DNA of 64,000 nucleotides from an uncultured Lachnospiraceae bacterium (GCA_958402795.1 CATXUX010000007.1:1-64000); one strand, 5' to 3'; shown: positions 1 to 9,929, counted from the first letter of the stretch. A program made the numbers and translations. The notes: generated by a model not told the origin, from the sequence alone.

Positions 1-114
1 TTTAGATAGACATATCCCTTTTTCAATTACAATTTACGGAAACTCAAGCTGGAGTTCAAAAAGGACTTTAAATGTTCGATTTTACTTTCGTGAAAGTCTT
101 TTTGGAAAAAATGG

Positions 115-144
115 TTGACAGTACATGTGTTTAGGTGCTATTCT
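115..144 (+). promoter_or_regulatory. Sigma-A promoter of the leuA T-box leader
   Basis: A consensus -35 box TTGACA lies at 115-120 and a -10 box TATTCT at 139-144, with an 18-nt spacer. It sits directly in front of the T-box leader of leuA, so the leader would start near position 151. No other gene in the vicinity could use it. Confidence 0.7.
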
Positions 145-149
145 TATGA

Positions 150-468
150 CATGCGAAAAAGAGAAACGCGAGGATGAGGATTATTACATCTGTTTTTGGA
201 TACAGAGAACTGCCGGGTGGTGCGAGGCAGTCAAAAAAGCAGTTGGAACTGCCCTCGGAGCGGCTGCCCGAAATTTCTGCCTTTGGGAGCGGGAGAGTAG
301 ACGCAGACGGAACCATGCCGTTATCTGTGGGAGGATATAAGATTCAGTGAATCCGTATCCGGTGAGTGTATGAATGATGATTCATGAAATAAGAGTGGTA
401 CCGCGTAAGACAAAACGACAGTCTTCCGTCTCTTGCAGGAAACTAGCAACAGGCGGAAGGCTTTTTTG
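150..468 (+). promoter_or_regulatory. T-box riboswitch (leucine) upstream of leuA
   Basis: The T-box core AGAGTGGTACCGCG is at 392-405, followed by an intrinsic terminator whose arms GTCTTCCG (421-428) and CGGAAGGC (454-461) end in a run of six T. The TGGT bulge would pair with the ACCA end of uncharged tRNA, which stabilises the antiterminator and lets transcription run into leuA. A CTC triplet at 254-256 in the folded 5' part is a possible leucine specifier, but I did not verify the stem I fold. Leucine specificity is inferred mainly from the downstream gene. Confidence 0.88.
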
Positions 469-534
469 ATGATACCATATTATGAAAATCCGCCGGAAGG
501 ATGCGTAAAAACAGGGAAAAGGAGGAAGTATAAC

Positions 535-2187
535 ATGATGAATCACAACAGGTATAAGAGACAGTATTATATGCCGCCGCAGGAGTGTATGGAGTGGACG
601 AAGAAAGAGTACATTGAGAAAGCACCGATCTGGTGCAGTGTGGATCTGCGGGACGGAAACCAGGCGCTGGTCATTCCGATGAGCCTGGAGCAGAAGGTGG
701 AATTTTTTAAACTGCTTGTAAAGATCGGATTTAAGGAAATCGAGGTCGGTTTTCCGGCAGCTTCCGAGACCGAATATGAATTCTGCCGGACGCTGATCGA
801 GCAGGATCTGATTCCGGACGATGTGACGATTCAGGTGCTGACACAGGCAAGAGAACACATTATCAAAAAGACATTTGAAGCGATCAAAGGCGCAAAGCGC
901 GCGATCGTACATGTATACAATTCGACTTCCTATGCGCAGAGACAGCAGGTGTTCCGTAAGTCAAAGGAAGAGATCAAGCAGATTGCCGTGGACGGTGCTG
1001 CGCTGCTGAAGAAACTCGCGGATGAATCCGGGCAGGATCTGTATTTTGAGTACAGTCCGGAGAGTTTTACGGGAACGGAGATGGATTATGCGGTTGAGGT
1101 CTGCAATGCCGTGCTGGATGTGTGGAAACCGACGCCGGAGCGCAAGGCGATCATCAACGTCCCTGTCACTGTGGAGCTTTCTCTTCCGCATGTATATGCA
1201 AGTCAGATCGAATATGTGTCGACCCATCTCAAATACCGGGAGAATGTGATTCTTTCCCAGCATGCGCATAATGACCGCGGATGCGGTGTGGCGGATACGG
1301 AGCTTGGAATCCTTGCGGGTGCGGACCGTGTGGAGGGAACGCTGTTCGGAAACGGCGAGCGTACCGGAAATGTGGATATCGTGACGGTTGCCATGAACAT
1401 GTATGCACAGGGAGTCGATCCCGAACTGGACTTTTCTGATATGCCGGATATTGTGGAGAAATATGAGAAGTATACAGGAATGGAAGTAGACGAGAGAAGT
1501 CCATACAGCGGTCAGTTAGTGTTTGCGGCCTTTTCCGGCTCTCATCAGGATGCGATCGCGAAGGGGATGAAGTGGATTGATGAGAAAGATCCGGAGCACT
1601 GGACGGTGCCGTATCTTCCGATCGATCCGACTGACGTCGGGAGAAGCTACGATGCAGATGTGATCCGCATAAACAGCCAGTCCGGCAAGGGCGGAGTCGG
1701 CTATATTCTGGAGACGAGATTCGGACTGAATCTTCCGCCGAAGATGCGCGAGGCGATGAGTTATGCGGCGAAAGATGTATCTGACCACAAGCATGCCGAA
1801 CTGCAGCCGGAAGAAGTCTTCGAACTGTTTAAAGAGAAGTTTGAGAATATCACAGAACCATACAGCATCAATGAAGTACACTTCCAGCAGGTAAACGGAA
1901 TTACCACGCAGGTGACATCCACGTACAAAGGCGAGACGGTCACGACGGAAGCAACCGGAAACGGCCGCCTCAATGCAGTCAGCAATGCGCTGAAGAAAGC
2001 ATACGATCTGCGGTTTGACCTCGTAACGTATCAGGAGCATGCGTTGGAGCAGAGTTCCAGTTCCCGCGCGATCGCCTATGTGGGGATCAAATCTCCGAGC
2101 GGGAAACTTTCCTGGGGGGCAGGCGTGGATTCCGATATCATCCGGGCATCGATCGATGCTCTGGTAACGGCGATCAATAACCGGTAG
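535..2187 (+). CDS. leuA: 2-isopropylmalate synthase
   Basis: Condenses 2-ketoisovalerate with acetyl-CoA in the first committed step of leucine biosynthesis. The 550-aa product is the long LeuA type: TIM-barrel motif LRDGNQ near residues 38-43, the metal-binding HAHNDRG motif in the middle, and a C-terminal regulatory domain (about residue 420 onward) of the leucine feedback type. The open frame extends upstream to 433 inside the T-box terminator, but the strong AAAGGAGG at about 518-525 places the start at ATG 535 (or the adjacent ATG 538). Expression should respond to tRNA-Leu charging through the T-box. leuB, leuC and leuD are not in the window, so the rest of the pathway is encoded elsewhere. 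Confidence 0.95.
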   Translation: MMNHNRYKRQYYMPPQECMEWTKKEYIEKAPIWCSVDLRDGNQALVIPMSLEQKVEFFKLLVKIGFKEIEVGFPAASETEYEFCRTLIEQDLIPDDVTIQVLTQAREHIIKKTFEAIKGAKRAIVHVYNSTSYAQRQQVFRKSKEEIKQIAVDGAALLKKLADESGQDLYFEYSPESFTGTEMDYAVEVCNAVLDVWKPTPERKAIINVPVTVELSLPHVYASQIEYVSTHLKYRENVILSQHAHNDRGCGVADTELGILAGADRVEGTLFGNGERTGNVDIVTVAMNMYAQGVDPELDFSDMPDIVEKYEKYTGMEVDERSPYSGQLVFAAFSGSHQDAIAKGMKWIDEKDPEHWTVPYLPIDPTDVGRSYDADVIRINSQSGKGGVGYILETRFGLNLPPKMREAMSYAAKDVSDHKHAELQPEEVFELFKEKFENITEPYSINEVHFQQVNGITTQVTSTYKGETVTTEATGNGRLNAVSNALKKAYDLRFDLVTYQEHALEQSSSSRAIAYVGIKSPSGKLSWGAGVDSDIIRASIDALVTAINNR

Positions 2188-2257
2188 GTTAAGAACTGCG
2201 CATAGCGGCGCATAAGGGCGCTGCGGCAAAAACAAGACGGGATATTGAGGAAACTAT

Positions 2258-3190
2258 ATGAATAATAAGAAAGGCGGCCTGAAAGAAAAGGCCGCTGATG
2301 CAATTACAAGGTTTAATTCGCACCATACGGGGGCATATGCGGCACAGGCGGCCTACTTTTTTGTACTGTCGATGATTCCGATCATTATGCTGCTGATCAC
2401 GGCGATTCAGCTCACGCCGGTCACAAAGGAAAACCTGATCGAAGCGGCTGCGACCGTATTTCCGACTTCCGTCGAGGGTCTGATCGAATCGATCGTAAAT
2501 GAGGTATACAGCCAGTCAGGGACGATCATCCCGATTACCCTGATCGCAGCGCTGTGGTCTGCGGGAAAAGGAACCCTTTCCATGGCGTCGGGATTAAACT
2601 GCACGTTTGAATGCAAAGAGACCCGGAATTATCTGCTGCTGAGGCTGCGTGCTTCGTTATATATTGTGATCTTTATCATCGCCATTGTGCTGTCGCTGGT
2701 ACTGTCTGTGTTTGGAAATAAGCTGGCGGCAATGCTGACGGTACATTTTCCGCTGCTGGAACGTGTGATGAATTTTATCATTGAGATACGGACGATATTT
2801 AACCTGGCTATACTTACCTTGACCTGGGAACTGGTATACAAGTACCTGCCAAACTGGAAAAGCATCGGTAAAACGACGCTGTGGCAGCAGCTTCCGGGCG
2901 CGTTCTTTTCCGCGTTTGGATGGCAGGTGCTTTCCTTTATCTTTTCTGTATATCTGGACGTGTTTACCGGTTTTTCTACGATGTACGGGAGTATGACGAC
3001 GATCATTCTGTTCATGTTGTGGCTGTATATGTGTATGTATATGATCCTGCTTGGCGGGGAACTGAATGCATTCCTTATACGCGAGGGATATATGAAAGAG
3101 CCGTACAGGAGGAGAACGGCGGGGACAACGCCCGGGGCACAGGCGGCGGAAAAAACGGAAAAGGTGGAAAAGACAGACAAGACAGAATAG
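2258..3190 (+). CDS. YihY/BrkB family inner membrane protein
   Basis: A 310-aa integral membrane protein of the YihY/virulence factor BrkB family (older name RNase BN family, which was a misassignment). About six hydrophobic segments are visible, including the family-typical N-terminal stretch HHTGAYAAQAAYFFVLSMIP and the later WQVLSFIFSVYLDVFTGFST. The C-terminal tail is hydrophilic, with repeated EKTEKVEKTDK residues. The function of the family is not settled. It follows leuA after 70 nt with no terminator seen, so it may be partly co-transcribed, but there is no functional link. Its start is ATG 2258 after GAGGAAA. Confidence 0.88.
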   Translation: MNNKKGGLKEKAADAITRFNSHHTGAYAAQAAYFFVLSMIPIIMLLITAIQLTPVTKENLIEAAATVFPTSVEGLIESIVNEVYSQSGTIIPITLIAALWSAGKGTLSMASGLNCTFECKETRNYLLLRLRASLYIVIFIIAIVLSLVLSVFGNKLAAMLTVHFPLLERVMNFIIEIRTIFNLAILTLTWELVYKYLPNWKSIGKTTLWQQLPGAFFSAFGWQVLSFIFSVYLDVFTGFSTMYGSMTTIILFMLWLYMCMYMILLGGELNAFLIREGYMKEPYRRRTAGTTPGAQAAEKTEKVEKTDKTE

Positions 3191-3209
3191 ACAGAAAATG
3201 GATAAATGC

Positions 3210-3237
3210 TTGACTTTTCTTTTCCATATGTTAGAAT
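3210..3237 (+). promoter_or_regulatory. Promoter of the pheST T-box leader
   Basis: TTGACT at 3210-3215 and TAGAAT at 3232-3237 with a 16-nt spacer, just after the end of the yihY-like gene and just before the pheS T-box leader. Confidence 0.65.
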
Positions 3238-3239
3238 AG

Positions 3240-3590
3240 AACCGTACTTTTCAGATTTTGAGTAAGAAAAGAATAGAGAAAGGCGAAGACCGTGTAAAGT
3301 AGAGAACCGCTTTCTTTCAGAGAGAAAGAACCATCGGCTGTAAGTTCTTTTAAGTTCAGGTGGTGATCGAATTTCCCACGCGAGCCGCATTTTTGAAATT
3401 CACAGATGACAGAATCCGTTCCGGGGGAAGGGAATCTGTGCTGCAGAAGAGTAGGGAGTGCCGTAGCATGTACGTTACACAGGAATGAGTGTCCGCAGAC
3501 ACCGGCAGGGAGCCGGAAGAGCCTGCGGGAATCAGGGTGGTACCGCGAAACAGACTTCGTCCCTTTTTTGGGGATGAAGTTTTTTCATTT
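3240..3590 (+). promoter_or_regulatory. T-box riboswitch (phenylalanine) upstream of pheST
   Basis: The T-box core AGGGTGGTACCGCG is at 3534-3547. The terminator arms ACTTCGTCCC (3554-3563) and GGGATGAAGT (3571-3580) are perfectly complementary and run into a T tract. A TTC triplet in the context GAATTTCCC near 3368-3376 is a plausible Phe specifier, not verified by folding. Uncharged tRNA-Phe would be the ligand, matching the downstream synthetase genes. Confidence 0.9.
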
Positions 3591-3617
3591 TTGTAAAGAC
3601 GAAAAGGAGAAGAGAAG

Positions 3618-4637
3618 ATGAAAGAGAGACTGGAACAGATCAGGAAAGAGGCAATGGAGGCGATCAAAGAATCAGCCGCGCCGGAAGAACTGAATGATGT
3701 GCGTGTCAGATTTCTTGGGAAAAAAGGACAGCTTACGGCTGTATTGAAGGGCATGAAGGATGTGCCCCCCGAGGAGCGTCCGCAGGTGGGACAGCTTGTC
3801 AATGAAACAAGAGCGGTGATCGAGTCGGCGATGGAAGAATCCAGAATCAAGATGGAGCGTGTGATCCGCGAGGAGAAGATGAAAGCAGAAGTGATCGACG
3901 TGACACTCCCGGCGAAGAAAAATAATGTGGGACACAGCCATCCGAACACGATTGCGCTGGAGGAAGTAGAACGGATCTTCATCGGCATGGGATATGAGGT
4001 CGTAGAAGGACCGGAGGTAGAATACGATCTGTACAATTTTGAAAAGCTGAACATTCCGGCGGATCATCCGGCAAAGGATGAACAGGATACCTTTTATATC
4101 AATAAGGACATCGTACTCAGAACCCAGACGTCTCCGGTACAGGCGCGTGTGATGGAGCAGGGAAAGCTGCCGATCCGCATGATCGCTCCGGGGCGTGTGT
4201 TCCGTTCGGATGAAGTGGACGCGACGCATTCACCTTCTTTCCACCAGATTGAAGGCCTTGTGATCGATAAAGATATTTCGTTTGCAGATTTAAAGGGAAC
4301 ACTGGAAGTATTTGCAAAGGAACTGTTCGGAGAAGAGACGAAGACCAAGTTCCGTCCGCATCATTTCCCATTCACAGAGCCGAGTGCGGAGATGGATGTG
4401 AGCTGTTTCAAATGCGGTGGAAAAGGCTGCCGTTTCTGCAAGGGATCCGGATGGATCGAGATCCTTGGCTGCGGCATGGTGCATCCGCATGTACTGGAGA
4501 TGTGCGGTATTGATCCGGAGGAATATAACGGCTTTGCATTCGGCGTGGGTCTGGAACGTATCGCTCTTTTAAAATATGAGATTGACGATATGCGGCTGCT
4601 GTATGAGAATGACGTAAGATTTTTAAAACAATTCTAG
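3618..4637 (+). CDS. pheS: Phenylalanine--tRNA ligase alpha subunit
   Basis: Catalytic subunit of the heterotetrameric PheRS that charges tRNA-Phe. The 339-aa length is normal. An N-terminal coiled-coil arm for tRNA binding (about residues 1-85) is followed by the class II aminoacyl-tRNA synthetase core, with motif 2 FRSDEVDATHSPSFHQIEG and the C-terminal motif 3 GFAFGVGLERIALLKY. A Cys-rich insert, CFKCGGKGCRFCKGSGW, is present in the core, as in many bacterial PheS. It is preceded by AAAGGAGAAGAG, follows the T-box, and lies 13 nt before pheT. Confidence 0.97.
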   Translation: MKERLEQIRKEAMEAIKESAAPEELNDVRVRFLGKKGQLTAVLKGMKDVPPEERPQVGQLVNETRAVIESAMEESRIKMERVIREEKMKAEVIDVTLPAKKNNVGHSHPNTIALEEVERIFIGMGYEVVEGPEVEYDLYNFEKLNIPADHPAKDEQDTFYINKDIVLRTQTSPVQARVMEQGKLPIRMIAPGRVFRSDEVDATHSPSFHQIEGLVIDKDISFADLKGTLEVFAKELFGEETKTKFRPHHFPFTEPSAEMDVSCFKCGGKGCRFCKGSGWIEILGCGMVHPHVLEMCGIDPEEYNGFAFGVGLERIALLKYEIDDMRLLYENDVRFLKQF

Positions 4638-4650
4638 GAGGGAAAATGAG

Positions 4651-7071
4651 ATGAATACTTCATTATCATGGATCAAAGCATATGTGCCGGAGCTGGATGT
4701 AACGGCGCAGGAATATACAGATGCGATGACCTTGTCGGGAACAAAAGTGGAAAGCTATGTGAAGACGGACGCGGACCTGGACAAGATCGTGGTCGGACAG
4801 ATTGAGAAGATCGAAAAGCATCCGAACGCGGATAAGCTGGTGATCTGTCAGGTGAATGTCGGACATGAGACGGTACAGATCGTGACCGGGGCGACGAATG
4901 TATTTGAGGGTGCGAAGATTCCTGTCGTGCTGGACGGCGGACGGGTTGCCGGCGGACATGAGCCGGGACAGAGAGTGCCGGGCGGCATTAAGATCAAAAA
5001 AGGAAAACTCCGCGGGGTAGAGAGCCGCGGCATGATGTGTTCGATCGAAGAACTTGGCTCCGACCGTAATATGTATCCGGAGGCGCCGGAAAACGGAATC
5101 TATATCTTCCATGACGATGTGGAAGTCGGCGCGGATGCGGTCGAAGTGCTCGGACTGCATGACGTTGTATTTGAATATGAGATCACTTCCAACCGTGTAG
5201 ACTGCTACAGCGTGGTCGGGATCGCGAGAGAGGCTGCCGCTACATTTGACAAGGCGTTCTGCCCGCCGGTTGTGACCGCGACGGGAAATGCAGAGGATGT
5301 AAACGATTACGTGAAAGTATCTGTGGAAAATACAGAACTCTGCCCGCGCTACTGTGCACGTGTCGTAAAAAATATCAAGATCGGACCGTCGCCGGAATGG
5401 ATGCAGCGCAGACTTGCGTCCGTGGGGATCCGCCCGATCAATAATCTGGTTGATATCACAAACTATGTGATGGAGGAATATGGCCAGCCGATGCATGCGT
5501 ACGATCTGGACACTCTTGCGGGACATCAGATCGTTGTGAAGAATGCAAAAGACGGGGAGACATTTGTTACGCTGGACGGACAGGAGCGCGCGCTGGATCA
5601 GGACGTTCTGATGATCTGCGACGGGGAAAAGGCAGTAGGCATCGCGGGGATCATGGGAGGAGAAAACTCCATGATCACAGATGATGTACACACGGTTCTG
5701 TTTGAAGCGGCCTGCTTTGACGGGGTGAATATCCGCAAGTCCGCGAAGCGGATCGGACTGCGTACAGACGCGTCCGGAAAATTCGAAAAAGGACTGGATC
5801 CGAATAATGCGATGGAAGCAATCAACCGTGCCTGCCAGCTTGCAGAAGAAATGGGAGCAGGCGAGGCAGTCGGCGGCGCGGTAGATGTGTATGCCAAAAA
5901 GAGAGAACCTGTGCGGGTACCGTTCGACGCGGCGAAGATCAACCGGATGCTGGGAACGGACATTCCGGAAGAACAGATGCTCGGCTATTTCAAGAAATTG
6001 GATCTGGGATATGATCCGGAGACAAAAGAAGTGATCGCGCCGACCTTCAGGCAGGATCTCTTCCGTCTGGCAGATCTCGCAGAAGAGGTGGCGAGATTCT
6101 ACGGATATGACCATATTCCGACGACGCTGCCTGATGGGGAATCCACCACAGGAAAGCTGCCGTTTAAACTCAGGGTTGAGCAGACAGCGCGGGAGATCGC
6201 CGAGTTCTGCGGATTCAGCCAGGGTATGTGCTATTCCTTCGAGAGTCCGAAAGTATACGACAAGCTGCGGATTCCTGCGGATTCTCCTGTACGCCAGGCA
6301 ATTGAGATCATGAATCCGCTGGGCGAGGATTACAGCATCATGCGTACACTTCCATTGAACGGAATGCTGACTTCTCTGGCGACGAACTACAACCGGAGAA
6401 ATAAAAACGTGCGCCTGTATGAGCTGGGGAATATTTATCTTCCGAAGAGCCTTCCGCTGACCGAACTGCCGGAAGAGCGGATGCAGTTTACACTCGGAAT
6501 GTACGGGGACGGCGACTTCTTTACGATGAAGGGCGTAATCGAAGAATTCTTTGAGAAGATCGGAATGAAAGGAAGAGAGAGTTACGATCCGAATGCCGGG
6601 AGAACATACCTGCATCCGGGCAGACAGGCAAATATTGTGTATGACGGCAAAGTGGTCGGTTATCTGGGAGAAGTACACCCGGATGTGGCGGATTCGTACG
6701 GGATCGGGGAGCGCGCCTATGTGGCCGTGATCGATATGCCGGAGATTCTGGAATATGCGACTTATGACCGGAAATACACAGGAATTGCAAAATATCCGGC
6801 GGTGACACGTGATATCAGCATGGTAGTTCCGAAACAGATTCTTGTCGGTCAGATTGAAGAAGTGATCGCAAAACGGGGCGGGAAATATCTGGAGAGCTAC
6901 GAGCTGTTCGATCTGTATGAAGGCGCGCAGATCCGACGCGGTTTCAAGTCTGTCGCTTACTCGATCGTGTTCCGTGCGAAAGACCGGACACTGGAGGAGG
7001 CGGATGTTGCTTCCGCGATGGAGAAAATCCTGAAAGGACTGGAAGACCTGGGAATTGAACTGAGAAAATAA
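4651..7071 (+). CDS. pheT: Phenylalanine--tRNA ligase beta subunit
   Basis: The 806-aa editing and structural subunit of PheRS. An N-terminal EMAP/tRNA-binding domain (about residues 40-150, VGQIEKIEKHPNADKLVICQV) is followed by the B3/B4 editing region, the B5 domain, the pseudo-catalytic core and a C-terminal anticodon-binding FDX-ACB domain (KYPAVTRDISMVV onward, about residues 712-806). It is translationally close to pheS (13 nt, GGAGGG ribosome binding site) and shares the Phe T-box. Confidence 0.97.
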   Translation: MNTSLSWIKAYVPELDVTAQEYTDAMTLSGTKVESYVKTDADLDKIVVGQIEKIEKHPNADKLVICQVNVGHETVQIVTGATNVFEGAKIPVVLDGGRVAGGHEPGQRVPGGIKIKKGKLRGVESRGMMCSIEELGSDRNMYPEAPENGIYIFHDDVEVGADAVEVLGLHDVVFEYEITSNRVDCYSVVGIAREAAATFDKAFCPPVVTATGNAEDVNDYVKVSVENTELCPRYCARVVKNIKIGPSPEWMQRRLASVGIRPINNLVDITNYVMEEYGQPMHAYDLDTLAGHQIVVKNAKDGETFVTLDGQERALDQDVLMICDGEKAVGIAGIMGGENSMITDDVHTVLFEAACFDGVNIRKSAKRIGLRTDASGKFEKGLDPNNAMEAINRACQLAEEMGAGEAVGGAVDVYAKKREPVRVPFDAAKINRMLGTDIPEEQMLGYFKKLDLGYDPETKEVIAPTFRQDLFRLADLAEEVARFYGYDHIPTTLPDGESTTGKLPFKLRVEQTAREIAEFCGFSQGMCYSFESPKVYDKLRIPADSPVRQAIEIMNPLGEDYSIMRTLPLNGMLTSLATNYNRRNKNVRLYELGNIYLPKSLPLTELPEERMQFTLGMYGDGDFFTMKGVIEEFFEKIGMKGRESYDPNAGRTYLHPGRQANIVYDGKVVGYLGEVHPDVADSYGIGERAYVAVIDMPEILEYATYDRKYTGIAKYPAVTRDISMVVPKQILVGQIEEVIAKRGGKYLESYELFDLYEGAQIRRGFKSVAYSIVFRAKDRTLEEADVASAMEKILKGLEDLGIELRK

Positions 7072-7103
7072 AAAACATGCCGTAAAGGCAAGAGGAACGA
7101 GAG

Positions 7104-8093
7104 ATGAAGAAAAAACAGATTATAGGGATGATTATCGCTGCCGTACTGTTTATCGTGATTGGCGTGACGAGCGTTCTGACGAACACGTATTCAGACAATA
7201 AGGCAGAACAGATGGAGGAAATGCTGGCAGGAATCAGCCAGGAAACAAAGTATTCTGATGTTCCGAACGAGGACTATATTGCTGTGGTCCGTGTGTCGGG
7301 AACGATTCAGGAACAGACCGAGACCGGCCTGTTTGATACAGATTCCGGCTACCGTCATCTGGATACACTGGACTATATTGACTATCTGATGGATGATCCG
7401 GACAATCAGGGGATTCTGCTGTATGTAGATTCTCCGGGCGGAACCGTATACGAGTCGGAGGAACTTTACCTGAAGCTGCAGGAGTATAAAGAATATACAG
7501 GCTGCCCGATCTGGTGTTATATGGCGCACTATGCGGCGTCCGGCGGATATCTGATCTCCATGTCGGCAGATAAGATCTATGCGAATCCGAACACAACGAC
7601 GGGTTCGATCGGTGTGATCATGTCGGGATATGATATGACCGGACTGTATGAGAAGCTGGGAATCCGCTATGTCAGCATTACAAGCGGGGAGAATAAAGAC
7701 AGCTCTCAGATGACGGATGAACAGATTGCAATCTACCAGAGCCAGGTGGATGAGTTCTACGAGCGGTTTGTTGATATCGTGGAAGATGGCCGGGGAATGA
7801 CGGAAGAAGAGGTAAAAAAACTGGCGGACGGTAGGACCTATACGGCGAAGCAGGCGCAGGAAAACGGTTTGATCGACGAGATTAGTCTGTTTGATGATAT
7901 GACGGATGAGATGAGCGGCGAGCTTGGGACATGGGTATTCTATGAGCCGGATAAGTCGGATGAGAATCCGCTGGCGTCGCTGCTTTCCGGTATCGGGGAG
8001 ATGATCCCGAAGTCAGAAGCGCAGATCCTAAAGGAAACCGCAGACGAGATGGAAAGCGGGGTGCCGATGTATTATGCAGAACAGTTACAGTAG
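7104..8093 (+). CDS. sppA: Signal peptide peptidase SppA, S49 family
   Basis: Membrane-bound serine protease that clears leftover signal peptides from the membrane. The 329-aa protein has one N-terminal transmembrane segment (about residues 5-27) and a single S49 domain, the short Gram-positive form. The nucleophile region is AHYAASGGYLISMSADKIYA, followed by the TTGSIGVIM segment; the general base lysine is probably in SGENKDSSQ. It begins 32 nt after pheT with AGAGGAACGAG before ATG 7104, and its end overlaps the RDD gene by 20 nt, which suggests coupled translation. Confidence 0.93.
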   Translation: MKKKQIIGMIIAAVLFIVIGVTSVLTNTYSDNKAEQMEEMLAGISQETKYSDVPNEDYIAVVRVSGTIQEQTETGLFDTDSGYRHLDTLDYIDYLMDDPDNQGILLYVDSPGGTVYESEELYLKLQEYKEYTGCPIWCYMAHYAASGGYLISMSADKIYANPNTTTGSIGVIMSGYDMTGLYEKLGIRYVSITSGENKDSSQMTDEQIAIYQSQVDEFYERFVDIVEDGRGMTEEEVKKLADGRTYTAKQAQENGLIDEISLFDDMTDEMSGELGTWVFYEPDKSDENPLASLLSGIGEMIPKSEAQILKETADEMESGVPMYYAEQLQ

Positions 8094-8826
8094 ACAGGCA
8101 GAGGCAGAATACGCGGGATTCTGGGTACGGCTGGCAGCATATGTGCTCGACAGTGTGATCATCGGCGCGGGACTTCTGGCTGTACGGCTTGTCCTCGCAG
8201 TGATTTCTGCGCTGACAGGAAGTAGTTTTCTGGAAAACCATATTTTATTCCAGTACACATGGAAAGATATCATACTTTATGTGTGCCGTGTACTGTATTT
8301 CATTCTGATGACCTACAGCACCGGGATGACGCTTGGAAAACGTGCGCTGAATCTACGTGTTGTGAATGCCGACCAGAGTGAAAAGCTTTCGATTTTAAAG
8401 GTCGTATACCGGGAGACGATCGGACGTTTCCTGAGCGGGATCCTGTACATCGGATATCTGATGATCGTGCCGGGCAGGGAAAAGTGTGCACTGCATGATA
8501 TGCTCTGCGATACGAGAGTCATCTATGCGAAGACGGTGAAGATCTATGAAATTCCGGTATCATATTCTACAACTGCCGCAGAGAACGCACAGTCAAAGGA
8601 AGAGCCTGCAAAGTCAGAGACAGAACAGCCGCAGATTGAGTTCCCGATAGCAGATGCAGAGCAGCCGCAGGCGGAAGTCCCGGCACAGAAAACAGAGCAG
8701 CCGCAGGCAGAAGTTCAGGCACAGCCGACGGAATTGTCCGGCGGTGGTAAGAGTGGCGGGTATTCCTATGTAGATCCGCAGAGCAAAACAGATTTTTCCG
8801 CATCTGCGCCGGAAAATAAGGAATAA
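8074..8826 (+). CDS. RDD family membrane protein
   Basis: A 250-aa protein with an N-terminal RDD domain (about residues 8-150): YAGFWVRLAAYVLDSVIIGAG and later the family's GKRALNLRVVN and LHDMLCDTRVIY. Three hydrophobic segments are seen. The C-terminal 90 residues are hydrophilic and low complexity, with about three repeats of the form EQPQAEV-AQ (coded at roughly 8625-8735). RDD proteins are membrane proteins of mostly unknown role, some linked to ion exchange. The ATG start lies inside the 3' end of sppA, so the two are likely translated together and SppA may be its functional partner. Confidence 0.85.
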   Translation: MQNSYSRQAEAEYAGFWVRLAAYVLDSVIIGAGLLAVRLVLAVISALTGSSFLENHILFQYTWKDIILYVCRVLYFILMTYSTGMTLGKRALNLRVVNADQSEKLSILKVVYRETIGRFLSGILYIGYLMIVPGREKCALHDMLCDTRVIYAKTVKIYEIPVSYSTTAAENAQSKEEPAKSETEQPQIEFPIADAEQPQAEVPAQKTEQPQAEVQAQPTELSGGGKSGGYSYVDPQSKTDFSASAPENKE

Positions 8827-8848
8827 TTGAGAAAGGGCGTTATTCATT

Positions 8849-9874
8849 TTGAAAACGAGTGATTTTTATTATGATCTCCCGGAGGAACTGATCGCGCAGG
8901 ATCCTCTGGAAGATCGCTCCGGTTCCCGGCTTCTTGTGTTAGATAAGAAGACGGGAAAGACGGAGCATCATATTTTTAAGGAGATAACAGAATATCTGAA
9001 TCCCGGAGACTGTCTGGTTATCAATGACACCAAGGTGATCCCGGCCCGTCTGATCGGAGAACGGGTGGGAACCGGGGCGAAGATCGAAGTGCTTCTGCTG
9101 AAACGAAAAGAAAACGATATATGGGAGACACTGGTAAAACCCGGAAGAAAGATGAAGACCGGAACGCAGGTCAGCTTTGGAGGAGGACTGCTGACGGGGG
9201 AAGTGATCGATGTGGTGGAGGAAGGAAACCGGCTGATCCAGTTCCACTATGAAGGAATTTTCGAAGAAATACTGGACCAGCTCGGCCAGATGCCGCTTCC
9301 GCCATATATCACCCATCAGCTTGAGGAACGTGACCGCTATAATACGGTTTATGCGACTCATGAAGGTTCTGCCGCTGCACCGACAGCGGGATTGCATTTT
9401 ACAAACGAACTTCTGGAGGAAATCAGCCGGAAGGGAGTGGACATCGCACGGGTGACGCTTCATGTGGGACTGGGGACATTCCGCCCTGTGAAGGTAGAAG
9501 AGGTGACGGATCACCATATGCATTCCGAGTTTTACCAGATTGACGAAACGGCTGCCCGGAAGATCAACCATGCGAAAGAAAACGGCGGCAGAGTGATCTG
9601 CGTAGGAACGACCAGTTGCCGCACGATCGAATCGGCGGCGGACGAAAACGGGCATCTGGAAGCCTGCAGCGGGTGGACGGACATCTTTATCTATCCGGGA
9701 TACCGGTTTAAGGTGCTGGACTGTCTGATCACGAATTTCCATCTGCCGGAATCTACCCTGATCATGCTCGTATCAGCACTGGCAGGACGGGAACATGTAC
9801 TCGCGGCATACGAAGAAGCAGTCAAAGAGCGGTATCGGTTTTTCTCGTTCGGGGATGCGATGCTGATCAAATAA
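8849..9874 (+). CDS. queA: tRNA preQ1(34) S-adenosylmethionine ribosyltransferase-isomerase
   Basis: Transfers and isomerises the ribosyl part of SAM onto preQ1 in tRNA to make epoxyqueuosine, the penultimate step of queuosine synthesis. The 341-aa length is standard. Recognisable family blocks are FYYDLPEELIAQDPLEDRSGSRLL at the N-terminus, EGSAAAPTAGLHFT and LHVGLGTFRPVKVE in the middle, and YPGYRFKVLDCLITNFHLPEST near the C-terminus. The start appears to be TTG 8849 after AGAAAGGGCG. No tgt or queG is nearby. An intrinsic terminator follows at 9930-9961. Confidence 0.96.
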   Translation: MKTSDFYYDLPEELIAQDPLEDRSGSRLLVLDKKTGKTEHHIFKEITEYLNPGDCLVINDTKVIPARLIGERVGTGAKIEVLLLKRKENDIWETLVKPGRKMKTGTQVSFGGGLLTGEVIDVVEEGNRLIQFHYEGIFEEILDQLGQMPLPPYITHQLEERDRYNTVYATHEGSAAAPTAGLHFTNELLEEISRKGVDIARVTLHVGLGTFRPVKVEEVTDHHMHSEFYQIDETAARKINHAKENGGRVICVGTTSCRTIESAADENGHLEACSGWTDIFIYPGYRFKVLDCLITNFHLPESTLIMLVSALAGREHVLAAYEEAVKERYRFFSFGDAMLIK

Positions 9875-9929
9875 CACCAGGATTGCTGTGGCATAAGCTT
9901 TCACCTTGCCGAAAGTAGGAATAGAAAAG

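Noticed and set aside
125..340. 71-aa open frame on the plus strand
   Set aside because: It lies entirely in the T-box leader of leuA, has no ribosome binding site and no recognisable protein sequence.
3406..3621. 71-aa open frame before pheS
   Set aside because: It runs through the T-box core and terminator; the RNA structure explains the sequence.
4666..6678. 670-aa open frame on the minus strand
   Set aside because: It is a shadow of pheT caused by codon bias; its translation is His/Arg-rich and matches no family, while pheT is complete on the other strand.
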